From: Arenibacter sp. F20364
Lineage (GTDB): Bacteria; Bacteroidota; Bacteroidia; Flavobacteriales; Flavobacteriaceae
Assembly: GCF_023015905.1 (NCBI RefSeq)
Contig: NZ_JALKBD010000012.1
Coordinates: 97,545 to 161,544 of the forward strand
Length of the DNA: 64,000 bases
Direction of reading: 5' to 3'
Shown here: in pieces, positions 27,809-37,854 of the stretch
Layout: every line of letters begins with the position of its first letter
Numbering within the stretch: position 1 is the stretch's first letter
Program-made: the position numbers and the translations under genes
The notes under the pieces: model-generated
Databases searched by the model: none
What the model was told of the DNA's origin: nothing
The model's input: the letters and a program-made list of their open reading frames with translations, nothing else

Positions 27809-29730
27809 CGTATTTCTCTTTTCATGTTCTTATAATCCAGAAAAAGTGATTTCCCATTGTGGGCGATCTCAATGGTTTCCGGCCTGAGTTCGGACTGGAC
27901 ATATGGGGCATCATACCTCTTATAATTCAAATCGACCAGCTCATCATCAATCCTGAAATCTCCGTCAAACTTTGTGTAATAATTCTTTCCTTGAGATTTA
28001 TAGGAGAGTGTAAGGGATACACTGTCCCACTCTATTTTATTGCTTTTTATCCTTTTAATGAAATTTTGAAAATTTCCATCTTCGGATTTAGAGCCGGCTT
28101 CTGTGATCCAAAAAACCTTGTTACCAGGCTGGATTATATCTTTTTCATCTTTTACCTCAAAGGTATTGGCTCCTATAAAAGCACTGTAGGTTTCACCTTT
28201 TTTCCCAAAAGCATAGTTATTCTCTACAAGCGTGGTATCAAATAAGGCCTGGGGGAAATAGGCATGCGTAAAATCAATTAAACCCAACTCCATAATTGCC
28301 TTCTCTTCAGGTGTATTATAGATAGAGATGTTCACATTTTGATCCTGCACGGAATGGGGCAAATGCCCATAACCTACCCAATATCCCGGTGATGCATCTT
28401 TATTCCCTCCGATCCTGGCGGGATGCATATGGTATATGCTAAAATAATCGCCAATATTCATCCCTGCCACGTGCTGTTGGGTGCCGTATGTGCCGGGATG
28501 ATATTTCTGTACCGTATATAACGAGTAATCCTTTGTCCTGTAGGTGTAGGTGTGGCCTTGCTGAATCGCTGCGCCATTGGTCTGCATTTTTAATGACCTG
28601 GATAGGAAGGGCTCCAGATGTAAAGCTTTGATCAGCGTAAAATCCAGATATTTGGCATCGGCCAAAAACTTGTTGGAGAACATATTGCACTTTCTTATGT
28701 GGGCCATCGTGTTCCTGATGATCTCAGGATTCGTAAAACTCTCCATGCCCCACTGCATCATCATGCTCCGATCATCCGGACCATAGTATCCCTCCTCTTT
28801 TAGGTCGGCTATATCTAATCCATTGCACTGGCGAATTATTACATCGGACGTGTCTTTGGCTATTTCCGTGAATACCGGTGGGAGTCGATATCTTTTTGAC
28901 TTCATGACGGCATAGATCATGTCAGCTTCAATCTCCTTACCATCTCCCCAATAATAGTTGGTAAGCTCCCTAAAGCTATTCACCCAGGGTGCTCCCCTAC
29001 GTCCCCTTTCATAGGCCCTCCCGGTTACCGACACGAACATGGTATTGCTACTGGTCTGCGAGGCCACATCGTACATGAGCAAATCCAAGATGATCCGGGA
29101 CTTGCGAACCACTTCATTATCTTCTGAAAGGTCGATGATGTTCATAAGGGCACCCATATCCTCGGGATAGTAGGCCGCCGAATAAAACTCCGTAAAACCA
29201 TAGTCCCACCGCATCTCCAGCCAATCCAGGATCCGCTGTCTGGCTTTCTCCTGATGCTCTTTTCCTGTTAGGCCACTATTTGGGAACAAAGCATCAGCAT
29301 ATTTCTGACCAATCAGGTATTCCGCGGATGCAAAAAGTATCTGGTGGTTCTCGCTCCAGTAACACATCGAATTCTCTCCCGGCTCGTCCCACCAATAGCG
29401 AAAGTTCAAAAGTACTTTCTCGATCTTCGATAGGTAATCCGAAGGGATTCGGTCTCCATACTCATATAGGATCCTGACCAGGTTGACCAGCCTGAAATCG
29501 GAGCAGTCATATTCATTTTCTACATATTCAACGGCCCCGTCCAGACGGCTCCAGTCCATAATATCCGCACCGTTCACCAACTCATAATACACCTCGTCCT
29601 GTTGAGATTTCAAACCATCCCCGCGTTTGGTGATGGTCTCATAGTTGGATATCCTGATAAAGTCGATTATAACGACCGATACGAACAGTATCAATAGGAA
29701 TAACAGAATGTATTTTAGTCTCAGGCGCAT
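27805..29730 (-). CDS. Uncharacterised heparinase/alginate-lyase-like exported protein
   Basis: This 641-residue protein starts with a hydrophobic anchor (YILLFLLILFVSVVIIDF). A helical region follows with YWWDEPGENSMCYWSENHQ-type segments near residues 118-136, FTEFYSAAYYPEDMG near 182 and further amphipathic helices. The C-terminal half is beta-rich (YSLYTVQKYHPGTYG, MHPARIGGN, GYGHLPHSVQDQN). This toroid-plus-beta-sheet arrangement, with Asn, His and Tyr candidates in SENHQ and FYSAAYY, is reminiscent of polysaccharide lyases. I cannot assign a CAZy family. It lies between a beta-helix gene (20 bp) and the fucosidase (4-bp overlap), so it is a strong candidate for the backbone-cleaving enzyme. 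Confidence 0.5.
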   Translation of the reverse strand: MRLRLKYILLFLLILFVSVVIIDFIRISNYETITKRGDGLKSQQDEVYYELVNGADIMDWSRLDGAVEYVENEYDCSDFRLVNLVRILYEYGDRIPSDYLSKIEKVLLNFRYWWDEPGENSMCYWSENHQILFASAEYLIGQKYADALFPNSGLTGKEHQEKARQRILDWLEMRWDYGFTEFYSAAYYPEDMGALMNIIDLSEDNEVVRKSRIILDLLMYDVASQTSSNTMFVSVTGRAYERGRRGAPWVNSFRELTNYYWGDGKEIEADMIYAVMKSKRYRLPPVFTEIAKDTSDVIIRQCNGLDIADLKEEGYYGPDDRSMMMQWGMESFTNPEIIRNTMAHIRKCNMFSNKFLADAKYLDFTLIKALHLEPFLSRSLKMQTNGAAIQQGHTYTYRTKDYSLYTVQKYHPGTYGTQQHVAGMNIGDYFSIYHMHPARIGGNKDASPGYWVGYGHLPHSVQDQNVNISIYNTPEEKAIMELGLIDFTHAYFPQALFDTTLVENNYAFGKKGETYSAFIGANTFEVKDEKDIIQPGNKVFWITEAGSKSEDGNFQNFIKRIKSNKIEWDSVSLTLSYKSQGKNYYTKFDGDFRIDDELVDLNYKRYDAPYVQSELRPETIEIAHNGKSLFLDYKNMKREIR

Positions 29731-29750
29731 TCCGAATAAATCTCCAGTAA

Positions 29751-31250
29751 TTATTTCAACCCGGTTAAATCCGACTCTATTTTGATATTGCCCTCCCCTT
29801 CTATAATCAGGGCCTTGAAGTCATCATATATTTCAATATTATTGGCGGTCCTTAGTTCGATTTCCTTCCCGGGAATTCTATTTTCGATCAACACCATCTC
29901 ACCTTTCCTATATAAAGTGTTGCCATAGAAATTGACGAATGTCTTACCATAATCCGGTACGTAGCCTTTCTTCCCGTGGAAGAGAATTCCGGAATTTCTT
30001 AAACTACAGTTCGTAATGGTAAATACATCTACTGGCGTGTTCACTTTCACAAAAGGTAATTCGCCATCGTGCAGCACCTTTACATTATCGAATAACAATT
30101 GCTCTTGCTGAGGAATGTCCGCTCCCGGATAATAAGATCTGCTCCAGCTGCTGTTGTCGAAATGGATGGAGAAACTGCTTCTTGGCTTTTCAAGAAATAT
30201 ATCGCGGTAAACCACGTTTCGTACCCCTGCGGTATACTGCACATCATCTTGCATCATCACCCATTTGATTCCGTCCAGAACCACTGTACCTTCTTTATGT
30301 GTAGGTCTGGTCTTGGTTTTCCAGGTACCTTTAATCGGCTTCCCATCGTCTCCCAGTCCATCTACACGGTAAATTCGTCCTCCGCTAACGACTGCATCCG
30401 CATTTTGAAGCTCCAGTCCCTCTTCCCAATCTATCCAACCCCCGGCTAATATCCGGCAGAAGTAACCCACTATAGGTTGCCCTTCTAAAGAAAGGTCATT
30501 ACAATTTTCTATCACCCCATTTTCTATCCAGCCGACTTCCGGATTGGAGTTGGCATAATCATGGGCATTGAGTGCCAAGGCATCGTCGAGGGTCTTGAAC
30601 GTGGCGTTGGATATTTTGAATCGGTTACCGCGGCCAAGATGGATCCCGTCTTTATCACCTTCCAGAATTGTATCGTCTATAAGTAAATCTTCGAACGTAC
30701 AGACGTGAATGCTAAATTGAACTCCTTCAATATCATAGCATCGGAAGCCTTCAATCTTCAGATCTTTTACATAGAAGAACGCAAGCTGTCCCCTCAATCC
30801 GAAAACTTCATTGTACCGCTTTACCACACCGTTCACGCTTATGTGAAGCCCTTTGACAGATATGTGTTCGTCCCACGTCCGGGTCAGGGCCCCCTTGTTC
30901 AAGAGCACATGGGAGAACGGTCCCTCTTCGTCCACTTTCTGGAGTATGACCCCTTTGGCAAACTCTATCGATGTGTTGCTGCCGATGTAGGACGTGCCCG
31001 CCACTTTGTAGGTGCCCGGCTCGCTTACAATGATATTGCCCCCTTGATTCAGGGCTGTTTGTAAGGCTTTGACGTTTTCTACCCCACTAGCTTTTGGTGA
31101 AAAACCATAATCCGAAGCATCCGTGAAGCCTCTTTCTTTTGCCTGTAAAGGCATCATTATTAGGAACAAAATGCCCATTACTATGGATTTATGTGTTAGT
31201 TTGATTCGTATTTTCCTTTTAGGTTTCATAGTTGTAATCTTGGTTTTCAT
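29751..31250 (-). CDS. Right-handed beta-helix protein, pectate-lyase/GH28-like (copy 1)
   Basis: This protein is 499 residues from the first ATG. A later Met (MKPKRK or MGILFLIMMPLQA) could be the true start of the signal peptide. It has the same Pectate_lyase_3-like start (DYGFSPKASGVENVK), GDKDGIHLGRG and TLDDALALNAHDY blocks as the copy at 25001. By eye the two differ at fewer than 25 of roughly 400 core positions. This copy is more GC-rich at synonymous sites. It is the first enzyme gene after susD, behind a 247-bp gap containing a terminator-like hairpin. Confidence 0.7.
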   Translation of the reverse strand: MKTKITTMKPKRKIRIKLTHKSIVMGILFLIMMPLQAKERGFTDASDYGFSPKASGVENVKALQTALNQGGNIIVSEPGTYKVAGTSYIGSNTSIEFAKGVILQKVDEEGPFSHVLLNKGALTRTWDEHISVKGLHISVNGVVKRYNEVFGLRGQLAFFYVKDLKIEGFRCYDIEGVQFSIHVCTFEDLLIDDTILEGDKDGIHLGRGNRFKISNATFKTLDDALALNAHDYANSNPEVGWIENGVIENCNDLSLEGQPIVGYFCRILAGGWIDWEEGLELQNADAVVSGGRIYRVDGLGDDGKPIKGTWKTKTRPTHKEGTVVLDGIKWVMMQDDVQYTAGVRNVVYRDIFLEKPRSSFSIHFDNSSWSRSYYPGADIPQQEQLLFDNVKVLHDGELPFVKVNTPVDVFTITNCSLRNSGILFHGKKGYVPDYGKTFVNFYGNTLYRKGEMVLIENRIPGKEIELRTANNIEIYDDFKALIIEGEGNIKIESDLTGLK

Positions 31251-31442
31251 TTCACTAAATAATTACATGATTTTCCCTTGATTTTCTTTGAGTACACAAT
31301 TGAAAAAGGGGTAAATTGATTGAAAATTCAATATGAGATAGCTTGTAGCGTTTGAATAAGGTCTATCGATTGACTAAGGCTTGGCGAGTTTTCTATTCCA
31401 GTAGGCCGTTCTTTCCTTAGTTAAGGGTTATTATCAAAATAA

Positions 31443-31469
31443 TGCCACCCCAACAACTGTGTGATGGCA
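31443..31469 (-). terminator. Partial terminator/attenuator after susD
   Basis: On the minus strand, TGCCATC pairs with GGTGGCA (one wobble) around a 13-nt loop and is followed by a T-rich stretch. It is 29 bp past the susD stop. It could reduce read-through so that susCD are expressed above the downstream enzymes. The rest of the 247-bp gap shows no gene. Confidence 0.5.
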
Positions 31470-31497
31470 CTATTCGAAACTAACTCAACTAACAAAC

Positions 31498-33144
31498 TCA
31501 ATATTCCGGATTCTGTGTCAATTCTGCTCCAGTATTCAGGTCGATTTCACGTTGTGGAATTGGCCATAGGTTATTATGAGGTGCTATGGTAGGACCAGCC
31601 CATATATTCAGGTCACGTGTTCGCTCATATTGTAGCTCCAGACGCTGTAGGGTTAGTGTTCTGAACTCTTCCATGGCTAGTTCTCGGGCTCTCTCATCAA
31701 GTATAAAATTGATGTCGACATCCCCGGATGCCACAGGTGTAGCATTGCTTCTATCTCGAATCACGTTAATATCTGCTGCTGCACTCGGCTGATCTCCATT
31801 TCCAAGGTGAGCCTCTGCTCTTAACAAATAAGTCTCGGCTAACCTCATTAAATACTGATCTCTCCATATCCTACCAGTATTAACTATCCCCCCTGGGTGG
31901 TTGTTTGGAGTAGTATTCTTCATGAAATAAGGAAACCAGTACCGTGGTGCTTGAGACTCAACCGTTTCCAGTTCAGCTACCTGACCAAAAAATTCAGAAT
32001 TAGGATTATTATACACAAAATCGCCACGTTCGTATCGATGAATATTGTTCGAAGAGTTTCGCATATCAGTATCATAAACACCGTCTTGGTCGATATCCCA
32101 GATATCGTATGCAAGATAATCGGTAAGCGTACACCATCCTACGGGTCTTCCATATTGATCACCTACTTCAAAACCATTGGCCCCATTTGGATCTTTGAGC
32201 GAATGGTATCTTGATCCCCAAGCTCTCTCAAGTGTAAAACCTCTAGCCCCAGTTTCGTCTCCACCACCGGGTGTTTGGAATTCAGCTTGAATAGCCCATA
32301 TCGTCTCCATGTTTCCGCTGGTTCTATTTTGATTACCGATACGGAAAAGATCCCAGTAAACATCTCCTGTTTCACTTGCCCTGGAACCAAACCTGGATTT
32401 CATCAATTCGTAATTCGGATTGTTTATTACCTCTGATGCGGCATTAATCGCTTTTTGCCATTGCTCTGTAGCAACATATATTTCTGCTAACAAGTGATAC
32501 GCTGCTGCTTGGGCTATCCTGCCTGGTAACACCTCGGTCACCTCTGGTAAATCTTCAATGGCAGCCAACAAATCCTCCTCTATAAATGCATAGACTTCTT
32601 CCTTGGAATCCCGTGAAAGATCATTGGTAGCTACGCCTATCTCGTTTCTGATAATTGGCACACCTCCATAGAGTTGTACTAAAATCCGATAGGCATAAGC
32701 TCTAAAGAACTTAGCTTCAGCCACGTACTCATCTTTTTGAGTGTCCGTTTCCCATTGGATATCAGGATTTTCAGATCGATCAATGATAACATTGGCATTT
32801 TTAATGATCTCATACATCTGCCTCCAAATACCAGTTGCAAGGCCGTCACTCGATGATAGGGCTTCATAGTTCATTCGAGGCCCACTCACAAAATTTTCTC
32901 CGAATCCAGCAAAATCTGAACCTAAACCCAGAAGAACATGGTGGTTAGTCCCGTCAGCCTCCGTATATATATCTCTTGCATTTTTATGAAGGTTTACAAC
33001 TGCAAACTCAAACCCTACGGGCTCTAAATAAGCATTATCAGCAGTAAAAAAATCTCTCGGTGTTTCTTCCAGAAACTCATCGCTGCAACTTACCATTACT
33101 ATGGCAAACAAAGCCGTCACTAATTCTATATAATATCTGTTCAT
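31498..33144 (-). CDS. susD: SusD-like outer-membrane glycan-binding lipoprotein
   Basis: This 548-residue lipoprotein (LFAIVMVSCSDEFLEETP, Cys near 20) has the SusD/RagB layout: N-terminal TPR-like helices (FFRAYAYRILVQLYGGVPII near residue 145), an insertion region and a C-terminal block (YLLRAEAHLGNGDQPSAAADINVIRDR and ERARELAMEEFRT). SusD lids the SusC channel and binds oligosaccharide at the cell surface. It is 29 bp from the susC gene. No SusE/SusF-like binding protein follows it. Substrate cannot be predicted from sequence by eye. Confidence 0.95.
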   Translation of the reverse strand: MNRYYIELVTALFAIVMVSCSDEFLEETPRDFFTADNAYLEPVGFEFAVVNLHKNARDIYTEADGTNHHVLLGLGSDFAGFGENFVSGPRMNYEALSSSDGLATGIWRQMYEIIKNANVIIDRSENPDIQWETDTQKDEYVAEAKFFRAYAYRILVQLYGGVPIIRNEIGVATNDLSRDSKEEVYAFIEEDLLAAIEDLPEVTEVLPGRIAQAAAYHLLAEIYVATEQWQKAINAASEVINNPNYELMKSRFGSRASETGDVYWDLFRIGNQNRTSGNMETIWAIQAEFQTPGGGDETGARGFTLERAWGSRYHSLKDPNGANGFEVGDQYGRPVGWCTLTDYLAYDIWDIDQDGVYDTDMRNSSNNIHRYERGDFVYNNPNSEFFGQVAELETVESQAPRYWFPYFMKNTTPNNHPGGIVNTGRIWRDQYLMRLAETYLLRAEAHLGNGDQPSAAADINVIRDRSNATPVASGDVDINFILDERARELAMEEFRTLTLQRLELQYERTRDLNIWAGPTIAPHNNLWPIPQREIDLNTGAELTQNPEY

Positions 33145-33173
33145 TTTATTATTCTTTTAATTAAACGCAATAA

Positions 33174-36100
33174 TTACAATCCAATCTCAACACCCATGAT
33201 GTAAGACCTCATAATAGGGCTGTCCCCCAATGTACTGGCCAACTCGGGATCATAGCCAATCCAATTAGACCATGTAATAAGGTTTTTTCCGCTCGCATAG
33301 ATTCGGAGCTTAGTAATATTCAATTTATTTAAGAATGAATTGTTCGATAGGTCATACGATAACGTTACATCCTGAAGTCGAACAAAACTTCTGTCCTGCA
33401 GAAAAAGATGATCTCTTCTAGGATTATAATCTATTCTTGGAAACTCATTGGTTGGGTTATCGGGAGTCCAGTATGGAATATCTACCATATTGATTCTTCC
33501 CGGAAAAAATGCATCTGGATTCAGTGCCCGATTGTCTCCCAGATACCAATTATTGCCACCTTGAACAGAGTTGAGAAAAGCAGTAAGGGATAATTTTTTG
33601 TACCGCAAAGTATTGGTAATTCCAAAACGATAATTTGGAAGTTCATTTCCAACGATCACTCGATCGTCCGGGTTTATTTCACCATCTTCATTGGTATCAA
33701 TTACCCTAAATTCACCTTCTCGATAGCGATTAGGAATATCAGTATCCCCTATTTGATATACACCACCCTCTAATGGGTAATCAAAAATAGCATCAATGGA
33801 CTCCCCAATGAACCATCCTTGACTTATGTCATCATCTTCTATCCCATCGCCATCGGAATCCTCTCCATACAGGGACACGATCTCGTTTCTGTTAAGCGAA
33901 AATGTAAATCCCGTCTCCCAGGTAAAATCACCCTTTTCTATATTTACAGAATTAAGATAAATTTCCAAACCCTTATTGTTGATTTCACCTAGATTGGTAA
34001 TGACATTATTGAATCCGGTATAAGACGATAATGATCTCTCCACAATCAGGTTATCCGTTTTCGAAACATAAAAGTCCAGATCTCCCGTAAGTCTTCCCTT
34101 GAAAAGATCGAAATTGACACCTAGGTTTGTTGACCTTGTAGTTTCCCATTCCAAATTAGGATTGGCTATGGTCGATATCTGCTGACCATTGTACGTTTGG
34201 CTTCCGTCACCAAATACATATTGTGTGGTTTCAATTCGAGATAGGCTACCGTAACGCCCTAATGCCTGATTACCATTTTCACCATACGATAGTCTCAGTT
34301 TAAGGAATGACAGCCAATCCAGACCACTCATAAAGGACTCTTCTGACAATACCCAGCCCAATGAAGCCGAAAAAAAGTTGGCAAACTTTTTGTTTTCCGC
34401 AAAACCGGAAAAACCATCCCTTCTAAAGGTTCCCGTAAACAAATATCTATTATCATACGCATAGTTAATTCTGGTCATAAACCCTTCGTTCGTCTGATCG
34501 TACGCTTCTGAAGCTACTGTCTGAACCTCCCCTAATTCTACCGCATTATAACCCAAGGACTTGACATCAAATCCAGTTGATTCAATATCGCTTCGATCGA
34601 ACTTCTCAAAATCTCGTGTATAAACCACCGTTGCCCCTATTCTGTGGACATTATTGATTGTAGTAGAATAATCTAACACATTATTCATAAGCCAGTTACT
34701 TCTAAATCTATTGGATTTGGTAGCAATTCCGTTACCATCGATTCCAGCTCTATCTCTTGATTGAAATCTGGCTTTTCTATCAAAAAATAAATTTTTGGAG
34801 TAGTCAAATCGGTAGGTAAGCCCTTTAACAGGAAGATCAAGATCTAGGTTAAATACGGCAAACAAATTATCTCTTTTATCTAAGTCATCGTTCAACAAAT
34901 TCAAAAATGGATTTGATATTAATTGATCCGTCTGAGGAAAAATCTCATACTCCTCTGGATTATCTGCTTGAAAGATTCTGCCATATGGGCTTAGAAGCAC
35001 ACTATTATTGAAAGACACTGCTTGGCCAGAAAAATCACTGTTCGTGTATGCAGAATTAATTCCTATGGTCAACCAATCAGTTATGTCATTGGAAAGATTG
35101 ACTCTGACGGTTGTTCTCTGGAAGTCATCTCCTATTCTTATTCCTTTTTGACCCGTATAGGTTCCAGACATGTAATATTTTGTCTTTCCTGTGTTTCCTG
35201 ATATTCCCAACTCATAATTCTGGATTACACCAGCTCTTAATTGCTTATCGGCCCAATCTATCTCCGTTCCATTTCTGTAATTATCAATTTCGGTATCTTG
35301 AAGAAAATCAGCTACATTCGATTGATCGATGTCCTGACCAGTAGCTTGTCCAAAATCAATGATTTTTTGAATATACTGTTGGCCGTTCATTACGTCGAGA
35401 AGTTTTCCGGCCTCTTGTATTCCAGTATATGTATTGAAAGTGATGCTGGGTTTACTTGATTCGCCTTTTCCAGTTTTTGTAGTAATGAGTACTACCCCAT
35501 TAGACGCACGAGATCCATAAACAGCAGCTGCACTAGCGTCTTTCAGAAAATCGATACTTTCAATATCTGTTGCACTGAAATCATTCAAAGAACCCGGGTA
35601 AATAATTCCATCAACTACCACAAGGGGAGCATTGCTTGCAGACAGTGAATTTTGCCCACGAATGGATAGATTGGGTGTCTGACCTGCGGCACTTACCGCA
35701 CCAATGTTAATTCCAGGAACCCTACCTTGAACCGCTTGCATAACACTGGTGTTAGCGGCTATATTGGCGTCTTCCATATCAACAGAAGCTATGGCACCTG
35801 TAACATCCTTTTTAGTAGCCGTACCATACCCCACAACAACAACTTCATCCAAACTGGCCGCATCTTCCTTAAGGGCTATGGTTACCTCTGACCTTCCGTT
35901 CAATGGAAGTTCTTGGGTTTCAAAACCGATGTAGGAAACTACCAAAATTGCGCTTTGATCTTGAACACTCAATGTGAAATTGCCATCGAAGTCCGTTTGC
36001 GTACCATTCTGGGTGTTTTTTTCCAAAACGTTAGCACCCGGTAGGAGTTGTCCATTCTCATCAGATACCGTACCCGACACTTCATAGTCTTGTTGGGCCT

Positions 36101-36485
36101 TGTCACTATTGGAAGGCTCTTTGTTCTTTACAAGTAAAACAGTATGGCCATTGGTAATTTTAAAATCAAGACCATTCGGTGACAAAATCTTGTCCAAAAG
36201 GTCAGATACTTTGGTTTCACCTTTTTCTACTTTGATCTTTGGTGAATTTAAAAACAGCTTTCTCGGATATACAAAGTTATAATCCGTCTGTTTTTTTAAA
36301 ATGTCAAATACTTCATCTATTGATAATTCCTGATTTTTTTCCAAATAAATGGTTTCTTGAGCAAATGTGTCGTTCGTTGAAAGGCAAAATGCCATGGTAC
36401 TCATAAGAAAAATTAGAACCTTCATGCCGTTTAGTAAGGTCCGCTTTAAGTATGCACCAGCGAACCTTTTCAGATTTAATTTCAT
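33174..36485 (-). CDS. susC: SusC-like TonB-dependent receptor with STN signalling domain
   Basis: This 1103-residue outer-membrane transporter has a signal peptide (VLIFLMSTMAFCLSTNDTFA), an STN domain (about 50-115, LSIDEVFDILKKQTDYNFVY), a carboxypeptidase-regulatory-like domain (about 130-205), a plug (EVVVVGYGTATKKDVTGAI... from about 215) and a beta-barrel to the C-terminus. It imports oligosaccharides with TonB energy. The STN domain is the part that contacts FecR-type anti-sigma factors, and fecR is the next gene upstream. Together with the ECF factor this makes a trans-envelope induction circuit. The start at 36485 gives a slightly long but plausible N-terminus. Confidence 0.95.
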   Translation of the reverse strand: MKLNLKRFAGAYLKRTLLNGMKVLIFLMSTMAFCLSTNDTFAQETIYLEKNQELSIDEVFDILKKQTDYNFVYPRKLFLNSPKIKVEKGETKVSDLLDKILSPNGLDFKITNGHTVLLVKNKEPSNSDKAQQDYEVSGTVSDENGQLLPGANVLEKNTQNGTQTDFDGNFTLSVQDQSAILVVSYIGFETQELPLNGRSEVTIALKEDAASLDEVVVVGYGTATKKDVTGAIASVDMEDANIAANTSVMQAVQGRVPGINIGAVSAAGQTPNLSIRGQNSLSASNAPLVVVDGIIYPGSLNDFSATDIESIDFLKDASAAAVYGSRASNGVVLITTKTGKGESSKPSITFNTYTGIQEAGKLLDVMNGQQYIQKIIDFGQATGQDIDQSNVADFLQDTEIDNYRNGTEIDWADKQLRAGVIQNYELGISGNTGKTKYYMSGTYTGQKGIRIGDDFQRTTVRVNLSNDITDWLTIGINSAYTNSDFSGQAVSFNNSVLLSPYGRIFQADNPEEYEIFPQTDQLISNPFLNLLNDDLDKRDNLFAVFNLDLDLPVKGLTYRFDYSKNLFFDRKARFQSRDRAGIDGNGIATKSNRFRSNWLMNNVLDYSTTINNVHRIGATVVYTRDFEKFDRSDIESTGFDVKSLGYNAVELGEVQTVASEAYDQTNEGFMTRINYAYDNRYLFTGTFRRDGFSGFAENKKFANFFSASLGWVLSEESFMSGLDWLSFLKLRLSYGENGNQALGRYGSLSRIETTQYVFGDGSQTYNGQQISTIANPNLEWETTRSTNLGVNFDLFKGRLTGDLDFYVSKTDNLIVERSLSSYTGFNNVITNLGEINNKGLEIYLNSVNIEKGDFTWETGFTFSLNRNEIVSLYGEDSDGDGIEDDDISQGWFIGESIDAIFDYPLEGGVYQIGDTDIPNRYREGEFRVIDTNEDGEINPDDRVIVGNELPNYRFGITNTLRYKKLSLTAFLNSVQGGNNWYLGDNRALNPDAFFPGRINMVDIPYWTPDNPTNEFPRIDYNPRRDHLFLQDRSFVRLQDVTLSYDLSNNSFLNKLNITKLRIYASGKNLITWSNWIGYDPELASTLGDSPIMRSYIMGVEIGL

Positions 36486-36528
36486 AAATTTGTGTTGGTA
36501 TTAGTTATTAATTAATTAATGCGCTTAC

Positions 36529-36572
36529 AAAGGAGCGGAAATGACACTGCCACATGTTTTGATCGCTCCTTT
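36529..36572 (-). terminator. Strong hairpin between fecR and susC
   Basis: A perfect 9-bp stem (AAAGGAGCG at 36529-36537 with CGCTCCTTT at 36564-36572) encloses a 26-nt loop and begins just after the fecR stop codon. On the minus strand it is followed only by TTTGT, so it may be a weak terminator or a processing/stability element. It separates the regulator transcript from the susC leader. A susC promoter would lie in 36486-36528. Confidence 0.55.
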
Positions 36573-36573
36573 T

Positions 36574-37740
36574 TTATTCTAAGATGAGTCCATTTTTTTC
36601 AATTTTATAAGAGTTAATGATTCCCAGATTTTTAAAGTTTTCTAGAATTGTTGATAAATCCTGATTTTTTCTCATTACACCTACAAACATTTCATTGGTG
36701 TCAATTTTCCCACGGTACTCTACATCAAAATCGTACCATCTTGATAAGACCTTAATGATTTCTTCCAAGGATTCATCCTTGAATGAAAAGATCCCATTCT
36801 TCCATGCTATTTCATCGTACACATCCACGGTGGTGATAGTATAGGCTCCTTTGTCCTTATCCATGTTAAATTGCTGATTCGGCAAGAGGATATGATCCTT
36901 ATCCGAAGCCTTCAACTTTACCTTTCCTTCAACCAAGGTAGTTTTAATGTTCTCTCCATCACTATAGGCCTTCACATTGAACTCCGTACCCAAAACCTCA
37001 ATGGTTTGATACCGATTTTCAACTATAAAGGACAATCCATCATGATTTTCTGCAGAACTGACATCAATATAAATCTCTCCATAATTTAGTTCAATGGATC
37101 GGGGTTTATTTTCTACAAATTCCGCAGGATATACAATCTGGGTTTCCGAATTTAGCCAAACAATCGAACCATCGGACAATTCAACTTTAAACTGCCCGCC
37201 CCGCGGTACGGTAAGGGTATGGAATGCAATTTCTTGCGCTCCGCGTAGTGCAGAATCATTTTTATATTTCAATGTTTTACCATTACTGGTAAACTTATCA
37301 CTGTTAAGTTCCGAATCGTTCTCCAAGGCCACATTAGATCCATCATCCAGGGTCAAAACAGCTTTATCATTGCCGGGAACAATGTCTTTTATAGAACTTG
37401 ACTTTTCAATGCCCACAACTTCATTCGTTGGTGAATTCAAGTTATCATATACAAAATACATGGACAGAGACAGTCCAACCATTACTACCGCAGCTGCAAC
37501 TTTGCGGAACGGAAAGTTTCTTACCCGCTCTCTACGGACATTTTCAAGGAAAATTTTCTTGGCCCTCGCAACATCATAATCCCCCAGTAAATCGTTTGCA
37601 ATAGCATTGGTTTTAATGAATTCATTGAACTCAAACTCATTGTCCGGATTGTTGACCCAAAGTTCCAAAGATCTTAAATCATCTATGTTCGCCTCTTTGT
37701 TAAGGAACTTTGTGAGCCATTTATGAGTTGAGTTATTCAA
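36574..37740 (-). CDS. fecR: FecR-family anti-sigma factor
   Basis: This 388-residue inner-membrane protein has an N-terminal cytoplasmic segment that would bind the sigma factor (about 1-78), one transmembrane helix (AAAVVMVGLSLSMYFVYDNL, about 82-101), a FecR periplasmic domain (about 170-270, VPRGGQFKVELSDGSIVWLNS and TLVEGKVKLKA) and a C-terminal STN-like domain (SFKDESLEEIIKVLSRWYDF). It relays the SusC STN signal to the ECF sigma factor encoded divergently. It is separated from the sigma gene by 114 bp of shared promoter region. Confidence 0.93.
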   Translation of the reverse strand: MNNSTHKWLTKFLNKEANIDDLRSLELWVNNPDNEFEFNEFIKTNAIANDLLGDYDVARAKKIFLENVRRERVRNFPFRKVAAAVVMVGLSLSMYFVYDNLNSPTNEVVGIEKSSSIKDIVPGNDKAVLTLDDGSNVALENDSELNSDKFTSNGKTLKYKNDSALRGAQEIAFHTLTVPRGGQFKVELSDGSIVWLNSETQIVYPAEFVENKPRSIELNYGEIYIDVSSAENHDGLSFIVENRYQTIEVLGTEFNVKAYSDGENIKTTLVEGKVKLKASDKDHILLPNQQFNMDKDKGAYTITTVDVYDEIAWKNGIFSFKDESLEEIIKVLSRWYDFDVEYRGKIDTNEMFVGVMRKNQDLSTILENFKNLGIINSYKIEKNGLILE

Positions 37741-37854
37741 AATTTTTAGTGTTTATTTTTATATATAACGAAATGAAAAAGGGGTTACCACCATAAATTG
37801 AAAAAAAAAATTTAGTTTTATTGTGAATTTGAGAATAATATACCCCTAAAAGTT
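37741..37854. promoter_or_regulatory. Divergent fecR / ECF sigma promoter region
   Basis: This 114-bp AT-rich gap separates two divergent start codons, so both promoters must lie here or in the flanking coding DNA. It includes a run of about nine A residues near 37801. I found no clear TAnnTTTG element with a correctly spaced TTG. Confidence 0.5.
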
